From contig JAMCQQ010000292.1 of the NCBI GenBank assembly GCA_023379515.1, positions 1 through 6,740 on the forward strand: DNA of 6,740 bases. Direction: 5' to 3'. The translations under genes were made by a program, and so were the position numbers. This document shows, in pieces, positions 1 through 5,471 of the stretch (within the stretch, counting starts at the first letter, position 1; the number at the start of each line of letters is the position of its first letter). The notes below the pieces were generated by a model. It was not told where the DNA came from, did no database searches, and saw nothing but the letters and a program-made list of their open reading frames with translations. Source of the stretch: Actinomycetota bacterium (lineage in GTDB: Bacteria; Actinomycetota; Humimicrobiia; Humimicrobiales; Humimicrobiaceae).

Positions 1-2
1 CA

Positions 3-1040
3 ATTGAAGCTGTTCATGCAAAGCGTTTTGCAGCAATGTTTGCGGGGAACGATACTGTAAAAGTCGCAAAAATCTATTCTAAATATTCATCCAAAAATGT
101 CTTAACCATGGAGCTGATTAAAGGCATTAAGCTTGATGATGAAAAATCCTTGCAAAAAGCAAATATCGATAAAAAAGTATTGGCAAAGCATAGCGTTGAC
201 GCGCTTTTGCAGCAAGTTTTTGTGCAGGGATTTTTTCACGCAGATCCGCACCCCGGTAATTATTTTGCCCTGCAAAACAACGTTTTTGCTTTTGTTGATT
301 ACGGCATGGCGGGAAGACTGACAGAACTTGACAGAAGAGAATTTGCGGCATTTTTTATCAGTTTTATGAATCAAGATTCGGAAAGCGCGATTAAGCACTT
401 ACTCCACCTGGTTGAAGTAGGCGGTAATGCCAATAAAATGTCTTTTGAGCATGATGTGGACGACATTTTGCACGATTGGTTTGGCGCAAAATTAAAAGAG
501 GTCAGCCTTGCCAGGACATTCATGCGCATTTTGGATAGCGGCAGGCGAAACAGAATTTATTTTCCCTCAAGCTTTGCGTATTTGGGAAAATCTCTTTTAA
601 CAACAGAAGCAATGGGTATGAGCCTTGATCCCGATTTTGACTTTGCCTTGCAAATGAAACCCTATGCCATGCAGATTCTTAAAGCGGAAGTCAGCCTCAA
701 AAGTCTCAAACAAAAACTGGAGGCTTCGGCGCTTGATTATTATTCATATCTTGAGCAGGGGCCGGAAGTAATAATGCAGGTTTTAAAGAAAATACAAAAC
801 GGGCAATTAGAAGTAAAAATTAACAGGGAAGAATTTGAGGAATTTGGGAAAAGGCTTTCGGAGGAAGGGACTAAAAGGTTAATAACGACACTTATCGTAA
901 CTCTTTTTGCCGTTGGGATTATTTCCTATCTTGTTGCTAACAACTTTTTAAACTTTCATCTGTCTTTATCAACTTTGGCAGTTGTTTTTCTTGTGCTTTT
1001 TGGCGGATGGATAATGGTAAAAAAACTTTTTTCTCTATAA
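3..1040 (+). CDS. ABC1/UbiB (AarF) family atypical kinase, 3' part
   Basis: The reading frame is open to the left edge, so the Met at 36 is internal and the true start lies outside the window. About 345 residues are visible. Counting from the Met at 36, the family hallmarks are a VLTME segment (22-26), the catalytic-loop motif HADPHPGN (68-75) and a VDYG metal-binding motif at 87-90, which corresponds to DFG in most kinases and most UbiB proteins. The C-terminus has two predicted membrane helices (about 282-305 and 311-328), typical of bacterial UbiB. The family consists of protein-kinase-like ATPases tied to ubiquinone biosynthesis and lipid homeostasis in the inner membrane. Its role in an organism that may lack quinones is unknown. 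The next gene begins 22 bases downstream, but nothing shows that this gene shares the job of the cassette. Family assignment is secure; the function here is not. Confidence 0.93.
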   Translation: MEAVHAKRFAAMFAGNDTVKVAKIYSKYSSKNVLTMELIKGIKLDDEKSLQKANIDKKVLAKHSVDALLQQVFVQGFFHADPHPGNYFALQNNVFAFVDYGMAGRLTELDRREFAAFFISFMNQDSESAIKHLLHLVEVGGNANKMSFEHDVDDILHDWFGAKLKEVSLARTFMRILDSGRRNRIYFPSSFAYLGKSLLTTEAMGMSLDPDFDFALQMKPYAMQILKAEVSLKSLKQKLEASALDYYSYLEQGPEVIMQVLKKIQNGQLEVKINREEFEEFGKRLSEEGTKRLITTLIVTLFAVGIISYLVANNFLNFHLSLSTLAVVFLVLFGGWIMVKKLFSL

Positions 1041-1062
1041 TAATGGGTGAAAGAAATAAATT

Positions 1063-1254
1063 ATGAATAATAAACTGCTTTTTATTTCTATAACATTGCT
1101 AGGCATAATAGTACTCTTTCTTATTTTTGAACACCGTGTTCATCTTTACGGATTTGTGCCTTTGGCGGTCTTTATTATTTTTATCGGGCTTCATTTTTTT
1201 ATGCATATGGGTATGGGTCATGGAGAAAAACATGAACATGAAAAGGAGAAATAA
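1063..1254 (+). CDS. Small His/Met-rich membrane protein, DUF2933-like
   Basis: This 63-residue protein has one or two membrane helices (about 4-22 and 29-46) followed by a short tail rich in His, Met, Glu and Lys. Histidines fall at 24, 27, 44, 48, 53, 57 and 59, and methionines at 47, 49 and 51. The overall pattern, with His near a short loop and an LHFFMHMGMGHG segment at the end of the last helix, resembles DUF2933 proteins, small membrane peptides often found beside heavy-metal resistance genes. The assignment rests on recalled family resemblance, not a search. The His/Met tail could bind copper, zinc or another soft metal; that is an inference. A GGGTG stretch about 14 bases before the ATG is a weak ribosome site. 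The gene lies 9 bases before the CcdA-like gene and probably shares its transcript. Confidence 0.8.
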   Translation: MNNKLLFISITLLGIIVLFLIFEHRVHLYGFVPLAVFIIFIGLHFFMHMGMGHGEKHEHEKEK

Positions 1255-1263
1255 TTAATTTTT

Positions 1264-2517
1264 ATGAAACATAAAAAAATCGGAATCGCTCTCATCGTTG
1301 GTGCAATTTTATATTTTCTGGTTACCGGTTTTATTCTTAACCACGGAATCCATCCCTTAAATACACTGGGGAGCGTAATTGCTTTTACCTTGGGATTTAT
1401 TCTATTTTTCAAAAAAGATGAAGAAGAAACAGTACAACAACCCCAAAAAGAAGCGGAGGAGGCGGAAGAATTAACATTATTAACACCTGACAAAAAGCTC
1501 AAAATCCTTTTTGTCAGTTTAGCTTTTGGGCTTTTGACCGCGATTATTATTGCCCTTACCTATCTGGCAACTTCGGCCGGAGAAACCCTCACGACTATTC
1601 TTTCTTTTGCCGGAGGCGTATCTAATATTGTTCTTCCCTGCACTCTGCCTTTGGTATTTATTATTGTTCCTCTTTCCATGGGCAAAGGATATAAAAAAGG
1701 TCTTCTGATGGCTTTACTTTTTGGACTTGGTTTGACTGTCATGCTGGCAATCTACGGAGCGGGTATTGCTTTAGTTGGGAAATATCTTGGCTTAGACCAA
1801 GCCACAAAAATTCTTTATCTTGTTGCCGGTGTTGCCGCTTTTATTTTTGGCCTTTCAACCCTTGCTCTGATTAGTTTTCAAATGCCGTCATATTCTAGGG
1901 TTCCCAGCTTTATTCAAAAACAGCCTGATTATTTTAAAGCGCTTTTTTTAGGATTCTTTTTAGGTAATGCGGGTGTTGGTTGTCCTAACCCGATTACTTA
2001 CTTAATCCTTACGGCCGCAGCCGGAACAGGCAGTGTGGCAGTCGGCGCCTGGTATATGGCGGCAAACGGCCTTGGCAGGGCGCTGCCTCTTGTTTTTCTT
2101 TCGGTTTTAGGCATATTGGGAGTAAATGCCGCCGGAGGTTTATTGAAGCATAAAGTAACAGTTGACAAAATTACCGGCTGGGCACTCATTGCTATTTCGG
2201 CTTTTATTGTTCTTAATGGAATTTTTGGTCATTTATGGTATGAGGGTTCGGTTTTTCATGAGGGTTTGAATATGGTTTTTAGTAAATTAGGAGGAGAGTC
2301 TATCGCCGAGGCGGCAATTCCGATTGAACAATTTGAACAAGCCGTTCCTTATTATAATTTGGGCGCTTGGTTTAATTTACTTTTGCCCCCTCTCATTTTA
2401 TTTTGGTATTATTTGGCGAAAAAAAGAGCAATGTCAAAAAAGACGTTTTGGATACTGCTCATAATTTTTATTATCTGGGGACTTTTAACTATGCCAATCG
2501 GACTTAAAATGGGGTAA
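1264..2517 (+). CDS. CcdA/DsbD-family transmembrane thiol electron transporter
   Basis: This 417-residue polytopic membrane protein matches the cytochrome c biogenesis/DsbD transmembrane family, which passes electrons from cytoplasmic thioredoxin to thiols outside the membrane. The two core cysteines are visible: C126 in LPCTLP (first core helix) and C240 in GVGCPNP (fourth core helix). These correspond to the redox cysteine pair of CcdA. The protein is longer than plain CcdA (about 200-240 residues). It begins with two extra helices (about 6-25 and 33-49), then a very acidic linker (about 51-75), then a helix before the core, and ends with further helices (about 366-384 and 395-412). No thioredoxin domain is fused, but a separate thioredoxin-fold gene follows at 2745. 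An AAGGAG at 1243-1248 is the only ribosome site seen and sits unusually far (15 bases) from the ATG. Family is clear; the external electron acceptor is unknown. Confidence 0.9.
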   Translation: MKHKKIGIALIVGAILYFLVTGFILNHGIHPLNTLGSVIAFTLGFILFFKKDEEETVQQPQKEAEEAEELTLLTPDKKLKILFVSLAFGLLTAIIIALTYLATSAGETLTTILSFAGGVSNIVLPCTLPLVFIIVPLSMGKGYKKGLLMALLFGLGLTVMLAIYGAGIALVGKYLGLDQATKILYLVAGVAAFIFGLSTLALISFQMPSYSRVPSFIQKQPDYFKALFLGFFLGNAGVGCPNPITYLILTAAAGTGSVAVGAWYMAANGLGRALPLVFLSVLGILGVNAAGGLLKHKVTVDKITGWALIAISAFIVLNGIFGHLWYEGSVFHEGLNMVFSKLGGESIAEAAIPIEQFEQAVPYYNLGAWFNLLLPPLILFWYYLAKKRAMSKKTFWILLIIFIIWGLLTMPIGLKMG

Positions 2518-2526
2518 GATAAATAT

Positions 2527-2748
2527 ATGATACAAACAAAAAAATATTCTATTGCCGGAATGGACTGCGGAAGCTGTGCGGTATCCATTGAAATGCTCTT
2601 GGCTAATCAGCCCGGGGTAAAATCAGCCAAAGTCAGCTTTGACGAAAAGCAAGCGGTGATTGAATTTGAAGAGCAAGAATTTAATCTTGATCAAACGGCA
2701 AAAACCATAAAACAAATGGGCTATACATTAACAGAAGAACAAATATGA
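2527..2748 (+). CDS. Heavy-metal-associated (HMA) domain protein, CopZ/MerP-like fold
   Basis: This 73-residue protein is a single HMA domain with no signal peptide, so it probably works in the cytoplasm. The metal site is GMDCGSC at 11-17, with Cys14 and Cys17 as ligands. The rest follows the ferredoxin-like pattern: a helix with SIEMLL, a GVKSAKVSF strand and a closing helix ending in MGYT. HMA domains carry Cu(I), Hg(II), Zn(II) or Cd(II) to transporters. The Asp just before the first Cys resembles the DCxxC site of ZntA-type zinc/cadmium/lead ATPases, whereas most copper chaperones have Thr, His or similar there; this is a hint and not proof of the metal. The gene follows the CcdA-like gene by 9 bases, and its TGA overlaps the next ATG, so translation of the two is likely coupled. 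Its ATPase partner, if any, is not in the window. Confidence 0.92.
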   Translation: MIQTKKYSIAGMDCGSCAVSIEMLLANQPGVKSAKVSFDEKQAVIEFEEQEFNLDQTAKTIKQMGYTLTEEQI

Positions 2749-3005
2749 TTAATATACAATTTCTTACCGTGCCTGGATGCCATGAATGCGCTAAAGCAAA
2801 AAAAATCTTTGAGGAAATAAAGCCGCAATACCCAAAAATGCAGATAGAAGAAATAGACGGAACTACTCCCAGAGGAACGGAAATTGCGCAAAAATACAGC
2901 ATTATGGCTAGCCCGGGAATTATCATTAACAATGAGTTATTCTCAACAGGCGCACTCGACAAGGAAGATTTTGTAAAAAAATTAAATGAATTAAAAAATA
3001 ATTGA
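2745..3005 (+). CDS. Small thioredoxin/glutaredoxin-fold protein with CHEC active site
   Basis: This 86-residue protein has a beta strand (INIQFLTV) leading into PGCHEC, with the redox pair Cys12 and Cys15. Near the second half is SPGIII, whose Pro57 fits the conserved cis-proline of the thioredoxin fold. It is shorter than classical thioredoxin (about 105 residues) and lacks the WCGPC site, so it is closer to the small thioredoxin-like/glutaredoxin-like group. No signal peptide or membrane helix is present, so a cytoplasmic location is expected. Known partners of the CcdA family are cytoplasmic thioredoxins, so this protein is a natural candidate electron donor for the transporter encoded at 1264. 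Its ATG overlaps the stop of the HMA gene (ATGA), which suggests equal production of a metal carrier and a dithiol protein. The fold is well supported; the partnership is inferred. Confidence 0.9.
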   Translation: MINIQFLTVPGCHECAKAKKIFEEIKPQYPKMQIEEIDGTTPRGTEIAQKYSIMASPGIIINNELFSTGALDKEDFVKKLNELKNN

Positions 3006-3026
3006 AGCTGAAAGAAGGTGACAAAT

Positions 3027-3179
3027 ATGAAATGCTGCGGAAATTCCGACGAACAAAAAACAGCCGCCAGTCCTTTACAGGCAGAGCAATTGGAAAATAA
3101 ACCAAGTACAGTAAAATACATTTTCGTCTGGGGACTTATCATAGCGCTAGTTGTGGGTTTTCTGGCGTCGGTGCATTAA
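3027..3179 (+). CDS. 50-residue membrane peptide with N-terminal Cys-Cys
   Basis: This is a short but convincing gene. A good ribosome site (AAGGTG at 3015-3020) lies 6 bases before the ATG, and the frame fills the gap between the thioredoxin-like gene and the next one. The protein starts MKCCGNSDEQ, with adjacent Cys3 and Cys4. It continues as a polar linker to about residue 30 and ends in a single membrane helix (about 31-48). Lys30 next to the helix suggests that the Cys-Cys end faces the cytoplasm, which would put it on the same side as the HMA and thioredoxin-like proteins. I do not recognise a named family. A role as a metal- or thiol-binding helper of the CcdA-like protein is a guess from context. 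The gene is shorter than the length cutoff used by many gene finders. Confidence 0.75.
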   Translation: MKCCGNSDEQKTAASPLQAEQLENKPSTVKYIFVWGLIIALVVGFLASVH

Positions 3180-3182
3180 ATT

Positions 3183-3392
3183 ATGAACTTATTTAATTTA
3201 GGGCTAACTTTAGATACTTTGGGTAAAGTATTGCTTGGCATTACCGTTTTAATGGTGCACAGATATGTCTTAAAAGAACATAAAATAGACACCGATGTAT
3301 TGCGGGGGATGAGAAAAGAACAAGCTTTCGGTGTCTTAGGAATTTTCTTAATTGTGATAGGTTATATTTTACAATTGTTATATCACGCATAA
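3183..3392 (+). CDS. Two-helix small membrane protein, unknown function
   Basis: This 69-residue protein has two membrane helices (about 11-27 and 48-66) joined by a charged cytoplasmic-looking loop with HRYVLKEHKID and a following RGMRKEQ. There are no cysteines; histidines occur at 26, 33 and 68. The architecture resembles small uncharacterised membrane proteins seen in candidate-phylum genomes; no function is known to me. The ATG comes 3 bases after the stop of the 50-residue gene with no separate Shine-Dalgarno site, so it is probably translated by coupling. It closes the run of tightly spaced genes that starts at 1063. The helix-loop-helix form could be a scaffold or a subunit of the CcdA-like complex, which is speculation. 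Confidence 0.75.
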   Translation: MNLFNLGLTLDTLGKVLLGITVLMVHRYVLKEHKIDTDVLRGMRKEQAFGVLGIFLIVIGYILQLLYHA

Positions 3393-3424
3393 GGGTTTCC
3401 AAAATAAAGAGTAAATTAATATTT

Positions 3425-3697
3425 ATGATTATTAAAAAGAAGGTTCAAAAAAGAACACGTTTACAACCTAAAACGGTTCTAACAAAATATGCGGACAACC
3501 CGATAATTTCCCCAATTGCGGAAAACGGCTGGGAAGCTTGGCAGACTTTTAATCCCGGGGTAATTTTACTTGATAATAAAGTCCATTTTCTTTATCGGGC
3601 CATTGGTCAAGACGGAATTGTAAGATATGTTTTTGACGACCAGTCAATGAGTATACAAAACGACATGATTGTTTCGGAGCTTTCTAAAATAAATTAG
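3425..3697 (+). pseudogene. N-terminal fragment of a GH130-family glycosidase/phosphorylase
   Basis: The 90-residue frame begins with a basic leader (1-16) and then reads like the start of a GH130 enzyme (beta-mannoside phosphorylases and mannosidases): NPIISP at 25-30, WEAWQTFNPGVILLD at 36-50, KVHFLYRAIG at 52-61 and DG at 63-64. GH130 proteins usually run about 300-350 residues and continue after DG with a sequence like SRFGYA. Here the match stops at about base 3620. The tail VRYVFDDQSMSIQND and onward is unrelated, and a stop follows at residue 91. The other two forward frames hit stops almost at once after the break, so a simple frameshift does not restore the enzyme. The catalytic residues further along the fold are missing, so activity is very unlikely. 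I read it as a recombination or deletion scar; a short expressed protein cannot be excluded. Confidence 0.7.
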
Positions 3698-3757
3698 TTA
3701 TGCTCTTTTACTGCTATTAAACCAAGTATAGAGATAAGATATAACGCAATAGTTATG

Positions 3758-3768
3758 AAAGGAGGTGG
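3758..3768 (+). promoter_or_regulatory. Strong Shine-Dalgarno site deciding the start of the DUF5676-like gene
   Basis: AAAGGAGGTGG is the strongest ribosome site in the window. Its GGAGG core (3761-3765) lies 7 bases before the ATG at 3773, the ideal distance. The earlier in-frame ATG at 3755 would place this site inside the coding region and has no ribosome site of its own, so 3773 is the better start. Most other genes here have weak or no such site, so this gene may be translated at a higher rate. Confidence 0.85.
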
Positions 3769-3772
3769 AAAC

Positions 3773-4036
3773 ATGAAAAAACCTGTTGTTTTGGCAAACG
3801 CAGTTACTTTGGCGCTTTTAGTTTTCTATTTTGCCTGCGCTCTACTTTCTTTTGTTGCGCCTGATTTTGTTTTGTCAATCGGTCAAAGCTGGGCTCACAT
3901 ACTAAACCTGGAAGCCGTAAAAGCTACAAACCAAATGTCTTTAACAGGAGTAATTTTTGGAGCAATTACTTTTGGAGCATCGGTTTGGGCGGTAACTTAC
4001 TTAGCGGCATTTTTATACAACAAACTGGATAAATAG
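3773..4036 (+). CDS. DUF5676-like two-helix membrane protein
   Basis: This 87-residue protein has two membrane helices (about 8-29 and 58-82) separated by a polar loop containing SIGQSWAHILNLE, and it ends with AAFLYNKLDK. The pattern of a first helix, a loop with a conserved Trp/His region, a glycine-rich second helix (GVIFGAITFGAS) and a closing FLYNKL is that of DUF5676, a small membrane family of unknown function often found near metal-handling genes. The assignment is from recall. There is one Cys (22) within the first helix and one His (42) in the loop. The start at 3773 is chosen for the strong ribosome site just upstream. The gene stands between the GH130 remnant and a 97-base spacer and may begin its own transcript, although no convincing promoter was found. 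Confidence 0.78.
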   Translation: MKKPVVLANAVTLALLVFYFACALLSFVAPDFVLSIGQSWAHILNLEAVKATNQMSLTGVIFGAITFGASVWAVTYLAAFLYNKLDK

Positions 4037-4070
4037 AAAGTTATTAAATAAAAAAGAGAAGGATAAAAAG

Positions 4071-4087
4071 CTCTCTTAAGAAGAGAG
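4071..4087 (-). terminator. Possible weak intrinsic terminator hairpin (reads better on the - strand)
   Basis: CTCTCTT (4071-4077) and AAGAGAG (4081-4087) form a perfect 7-base-pair stem with a 3-base loop. On the + strand the following bases are GGTAAATTT, a poor T tract. On the - strand the hairpin is followed by CTTTTT, which looks more like an intrinsic terminator. All neighbouring genes are on the + strand, so the expected orientation does not fit well. It could act weakly in both directions, mark an RNA processing site, or be chance in AT-rich sequence. Confidence 0.3.
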
Positions 4088-4133
4088 GGTAAATTTATTA
4101 CTATCAATAAAACGCTAGTAAAATCCAATTAGT

Positions 4134-4493
4134 ATGAAAGAATTCTTTAAACAAGGAGCGGTACAAATTATTGCTCAGCTTGGTCTATGTACCTTAATGT
4201 GCGGTGCAACCATTGGTCTGTTAATTTCATCGGGATGGCTGCTTTATTTTTCTAATGAAGGGCGCAATAAAACCTTTCTTATCCCGGCCTTGATTGCATT
4301 TGCAATTGTAATTTTTATGTATATTGAAAATAAAAAGACATGTCATCAAAAAGGTTTTTCAACAACCGAAGATAAGATATGGGGTATAATACTCTTTATG
4401 CTTTTGTCAGGCTTAATTACAGTGATTTTTACGCTTTACATCTTTATTCCGTGGTGGATACCAAATTATCAGGGCGGATTCATATTACCTTAA
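4134..4493 (+). CDS. Three-helix membrane protein with CxxxC, unknown function
   Basis: This 119-residue protein has three predicted membrane helices (about 12-39, 47-64 and 82-106), a polar loop with NKKTCHQKG (66-74) and a Trp-rich end (PWWIP, 106-110). Cys19 and Cys23 form a CxxxC one helical turn apart inside the first helix, and Cys70 is next to His71 in the loop. I do not recognise the family. Cysteines facing each other within a membrane helix recall small metal-uptake proteins such as the MerT/MerC type, but the sequence does not match those closely and the comparison is only structural. No Shine-Dalgarno site precedes the ATG. The stop is followed directly by the next gene, so the two are probably cotranscribed. 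Confidence 0.72.
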   Translation: MKEFFKQGAVQIIAQLGLCTLMCGATIGLLISSGWLLYFSNEGRNKTFLIPALIAFAIVIFMYIENKKTCHQKGFSTTEDKIWGIILFMLLSGLITVIFTLYIFIPWWIPNYQGGFILP

Positions 4494-4502
4494 TTGAAGA
4501 TT

Positions 4503-4955
4503 ATGAAAAATAAGTTACTATCAATAATAGTAGGTTTCTTGGCAAGTTTGGTTCTTCTTTTGGTTTATTTTTCGGTTTTAACCTTTGTTTCGGGGTGGAA
4601 TTTTGCTTTCAGTCAGTTTTTACAATACTGGTATTTTATAGTTAGTCTTTCTTTGGGTTTTGGCATACAGATAGCCATATTTACATATCTTAAAAATGCA
4701 GTAAAAAATGTCGGTGGTTCGGGAAAGGTGGCAGCAGTTTCCGGAGTAACTTCAACGGCGGCAATGATTTCCTGCTGTTCACATTACCTTATCAACTTAG
4801 TCCCGATTATCGGAATTACAGGATTTGTTACAATAGTAAGTCAATACCAAGTACAGCTCTTTTATGTAGGACTTAGCTTTAATGTTTTGGGAATAGTTTA
4901 TATGTTAAATAGACTAAATAACTTTCTAAAAGGTGCTGCGAAAGTTCAAATATGA
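4503..4955 (+). CDS. Four-helix membrane protein with Cys-Cys-Ser-His motif, unknown function
   Basis: From the ATG at 4503 the protein has 150 residues. A TTG at 4494, directly after the preceding stop, is in frame and would add three residues; I prefer ATG because a hydrophobic helix follows it at once. Predicted helices lie at about 5-28, 42-62, 78-112 (possibly broken) and 116-134. The most striking segment is STAAMISCCSHYL (83-95), where Cys91, Cys92 and His94 sit in a helix after a glycine/serine-rich stretch. I recall similar TSTAAM-CC-H segments in uncharacterised membrane proteins from bacteria and archaea, without a known function. A paired Cys with His in the membrane suggests metal or thiol chemistry, possibly transport. 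Its TGA overlaps the next ATG, so it is translationally coupled to the outer-domain protein at 4952. Confidence 0.8.
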   Translation: MKNKLLSIIVGFLASLVLLLVYFSVLTFVSGWNFAFSQFLQYWYFIVSLSLGFGIQIAIFTYLKNAVKNVGGSGKVAAVSGVTSTAAMISCCSHYLINLVPIIGITGFVTIVSQYQVQLFYVGLSFNVLGIVYMLNRLNNFLKGAAKVQI

Positions 4956-5425
4956 AAAATAATATAAAAATTTTATCTTTGATTATCTTGGGAGTTAGTA
5001 TAGGTTCTTTGGTTTTTGTTATTGGAAAAAATAATCAGAAGGCTGCCACCGATATTAAGACTTTTAATAATCCTGTTTCGCAAGTTCAAACAACAAATAT
5101 TAAATACTCAAAACAGCAAAACCAAGAGGCAGAAGTCACGGTTGAAGTTACCCCGATAAAGCTATCTTTAAAAGAAAACCCGGAATTTGTTGTTGTTTTA
5201 AGCACACATTCGGTAAATTTGGATAAGTCGTTGAAAGAGATATCAGTTCTAGAAGATGATAAAGGAAATATTTATAACCCGATAAGCTGGAATGGGGGAA
5301 TGGGGGGACATCATCTAGAAGGAAATCTGCTTTTTCCGCCCTTCTCAAAAGACGCCAAATCTATAAAATTAACCATTAAACAAATCGGCGGAGTAGACAG
5401 GATTTTTAATTGGGTTTTAAGATAA
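4952..5425 (+). CDS. Membrane-anchored extracytoplasmic protein with Gly-His-His motif
   Basis: The 157-residue protein has one N-terminal membrane helix (about 6-24) that serves as a signal anchor, with no Cys for lipidation. A Gln/Lys/Thr-rich linker (25-60) leads to a C-terminal beta-rich domain (61-157). Visible elements of the domain are EVTPIKLSL, FVVVLSTHSVNLD, then ISWNGGMGGHHLEG (111-124), and a final strand with RIFNWVLR. His120 and His121, with His86 in the THS segment, are candidate metal ligands. I recall uncharacterised outer-domain proteins with the same layout of THSV-L, a D(D/R)-G-N-Y-PISW segment and a GHH segment, but I know no assigned function. The fold is probably immunoglobulin-like. 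The ATGA overlap with the preceding gene suggests a membrane protein and its outside partner. The protein has no cysteines, so it is not itself a dithiol substrate of the CcdA-like carrier. Confidence 0.82.
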   Translation: MKNNIKILSLIILGVSIGSLVFVIGKNNQKAATDIKTFNNPVSQVQTTNIKYSKQQNQEAEVTVEVTPIKLSLKENPEFVVVLSTHSVNLDKSLKEISVLEDDKGNIYNPISWNGGMGGHHLEGNLLFPPFSKDAKSIKLTIKQIGGVDRIFNWVLR

Positions 5426-5442
5426 TCTTCTTTTGGCAGAAA

Positions 5443-5471
5443 TTGACTTTTATTTTTTTGCGGACTACACT
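5443..5471 (+). promoter_or_regulatory. Sigma70-type promoter of the BlaI-family repressor gene
   Basis: TTGACT (5443-5448) matches the -35 consensus at five of six positions, and TACACT (5466-5471) is a fair -10 with a 17-base spacing. A second -10 candidate, TATACT (5471-5476), has the better hexamer but a 22-base spacing. The spacer is T-rich. With TACACT, transcription would start near 5478, giving a leader of only about 10 bases before the ATG at 5488 and no Shine-Dalgarno site. This is the clearest promoter in the window. Confidence 0.65.

Noticed and set aside
1218..1502. 94-codon open frame on the - strand across the start of the CcdA-like gene
   Set aside because: It overlaps two well-supported genes and reads as serine-rich sequence without a recognisable fold.
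2740..3005. Use of an alternative code with UGA as glycine
   Set aside because: TGA ends the HMA gene in an ATGA overlap, ends the thioredoxin-like gene at a natural length and ends the CCSH protein in a second ATGA overlap, so UGA is a stop here.
2681..3142. 153-codon open frame on the - strand
   Set aside because: It lies opposite the HMA, thioredoxin-like and Cys-Cys genes, which have clear motifs and ribosome sites. Its translation shows no recognisable domain and is a shadow of low-complexity coding sequence.
3707..3745. Promoter before the DUF5676-like gene
   Set aside because: Candidate hexamers (TTTACT with TATAGA or TAAGAT) have spacings of about 14 or 22 bases, so no convincing pair exists.
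3755..3757. Upstream ATG as the start of the DUF5676-like gene
   Set aside because: It would place the strong AAAGGAGGTGG ribosome site inside the gene; the ATG at 3773 is correctly spaced from that site.
4098..4124. Promoter giving a leaderless transcript for the gene at 4134
   Set aside because: TAAAAT at 4119-4124 is a fair -10, but the only -35 candidate (TTACTA) is poor and spaced 15 bases; AT-rich sequence makes this easy by chance.
4494..4496. TTG start for the CCSH membrane protein
   Set aside because: Possible, since it directly follows the previous stop, but the ATG three codons later gives the same mature protein and is the more common start codon.
5426..5460. Intrinsic terminator after the Gly-His-His protein gene
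   Set aside because: A T-rich run is present, but no stable GC-rich stem precedes it; the run is better explained as the spacer of the repressor gene promoter.
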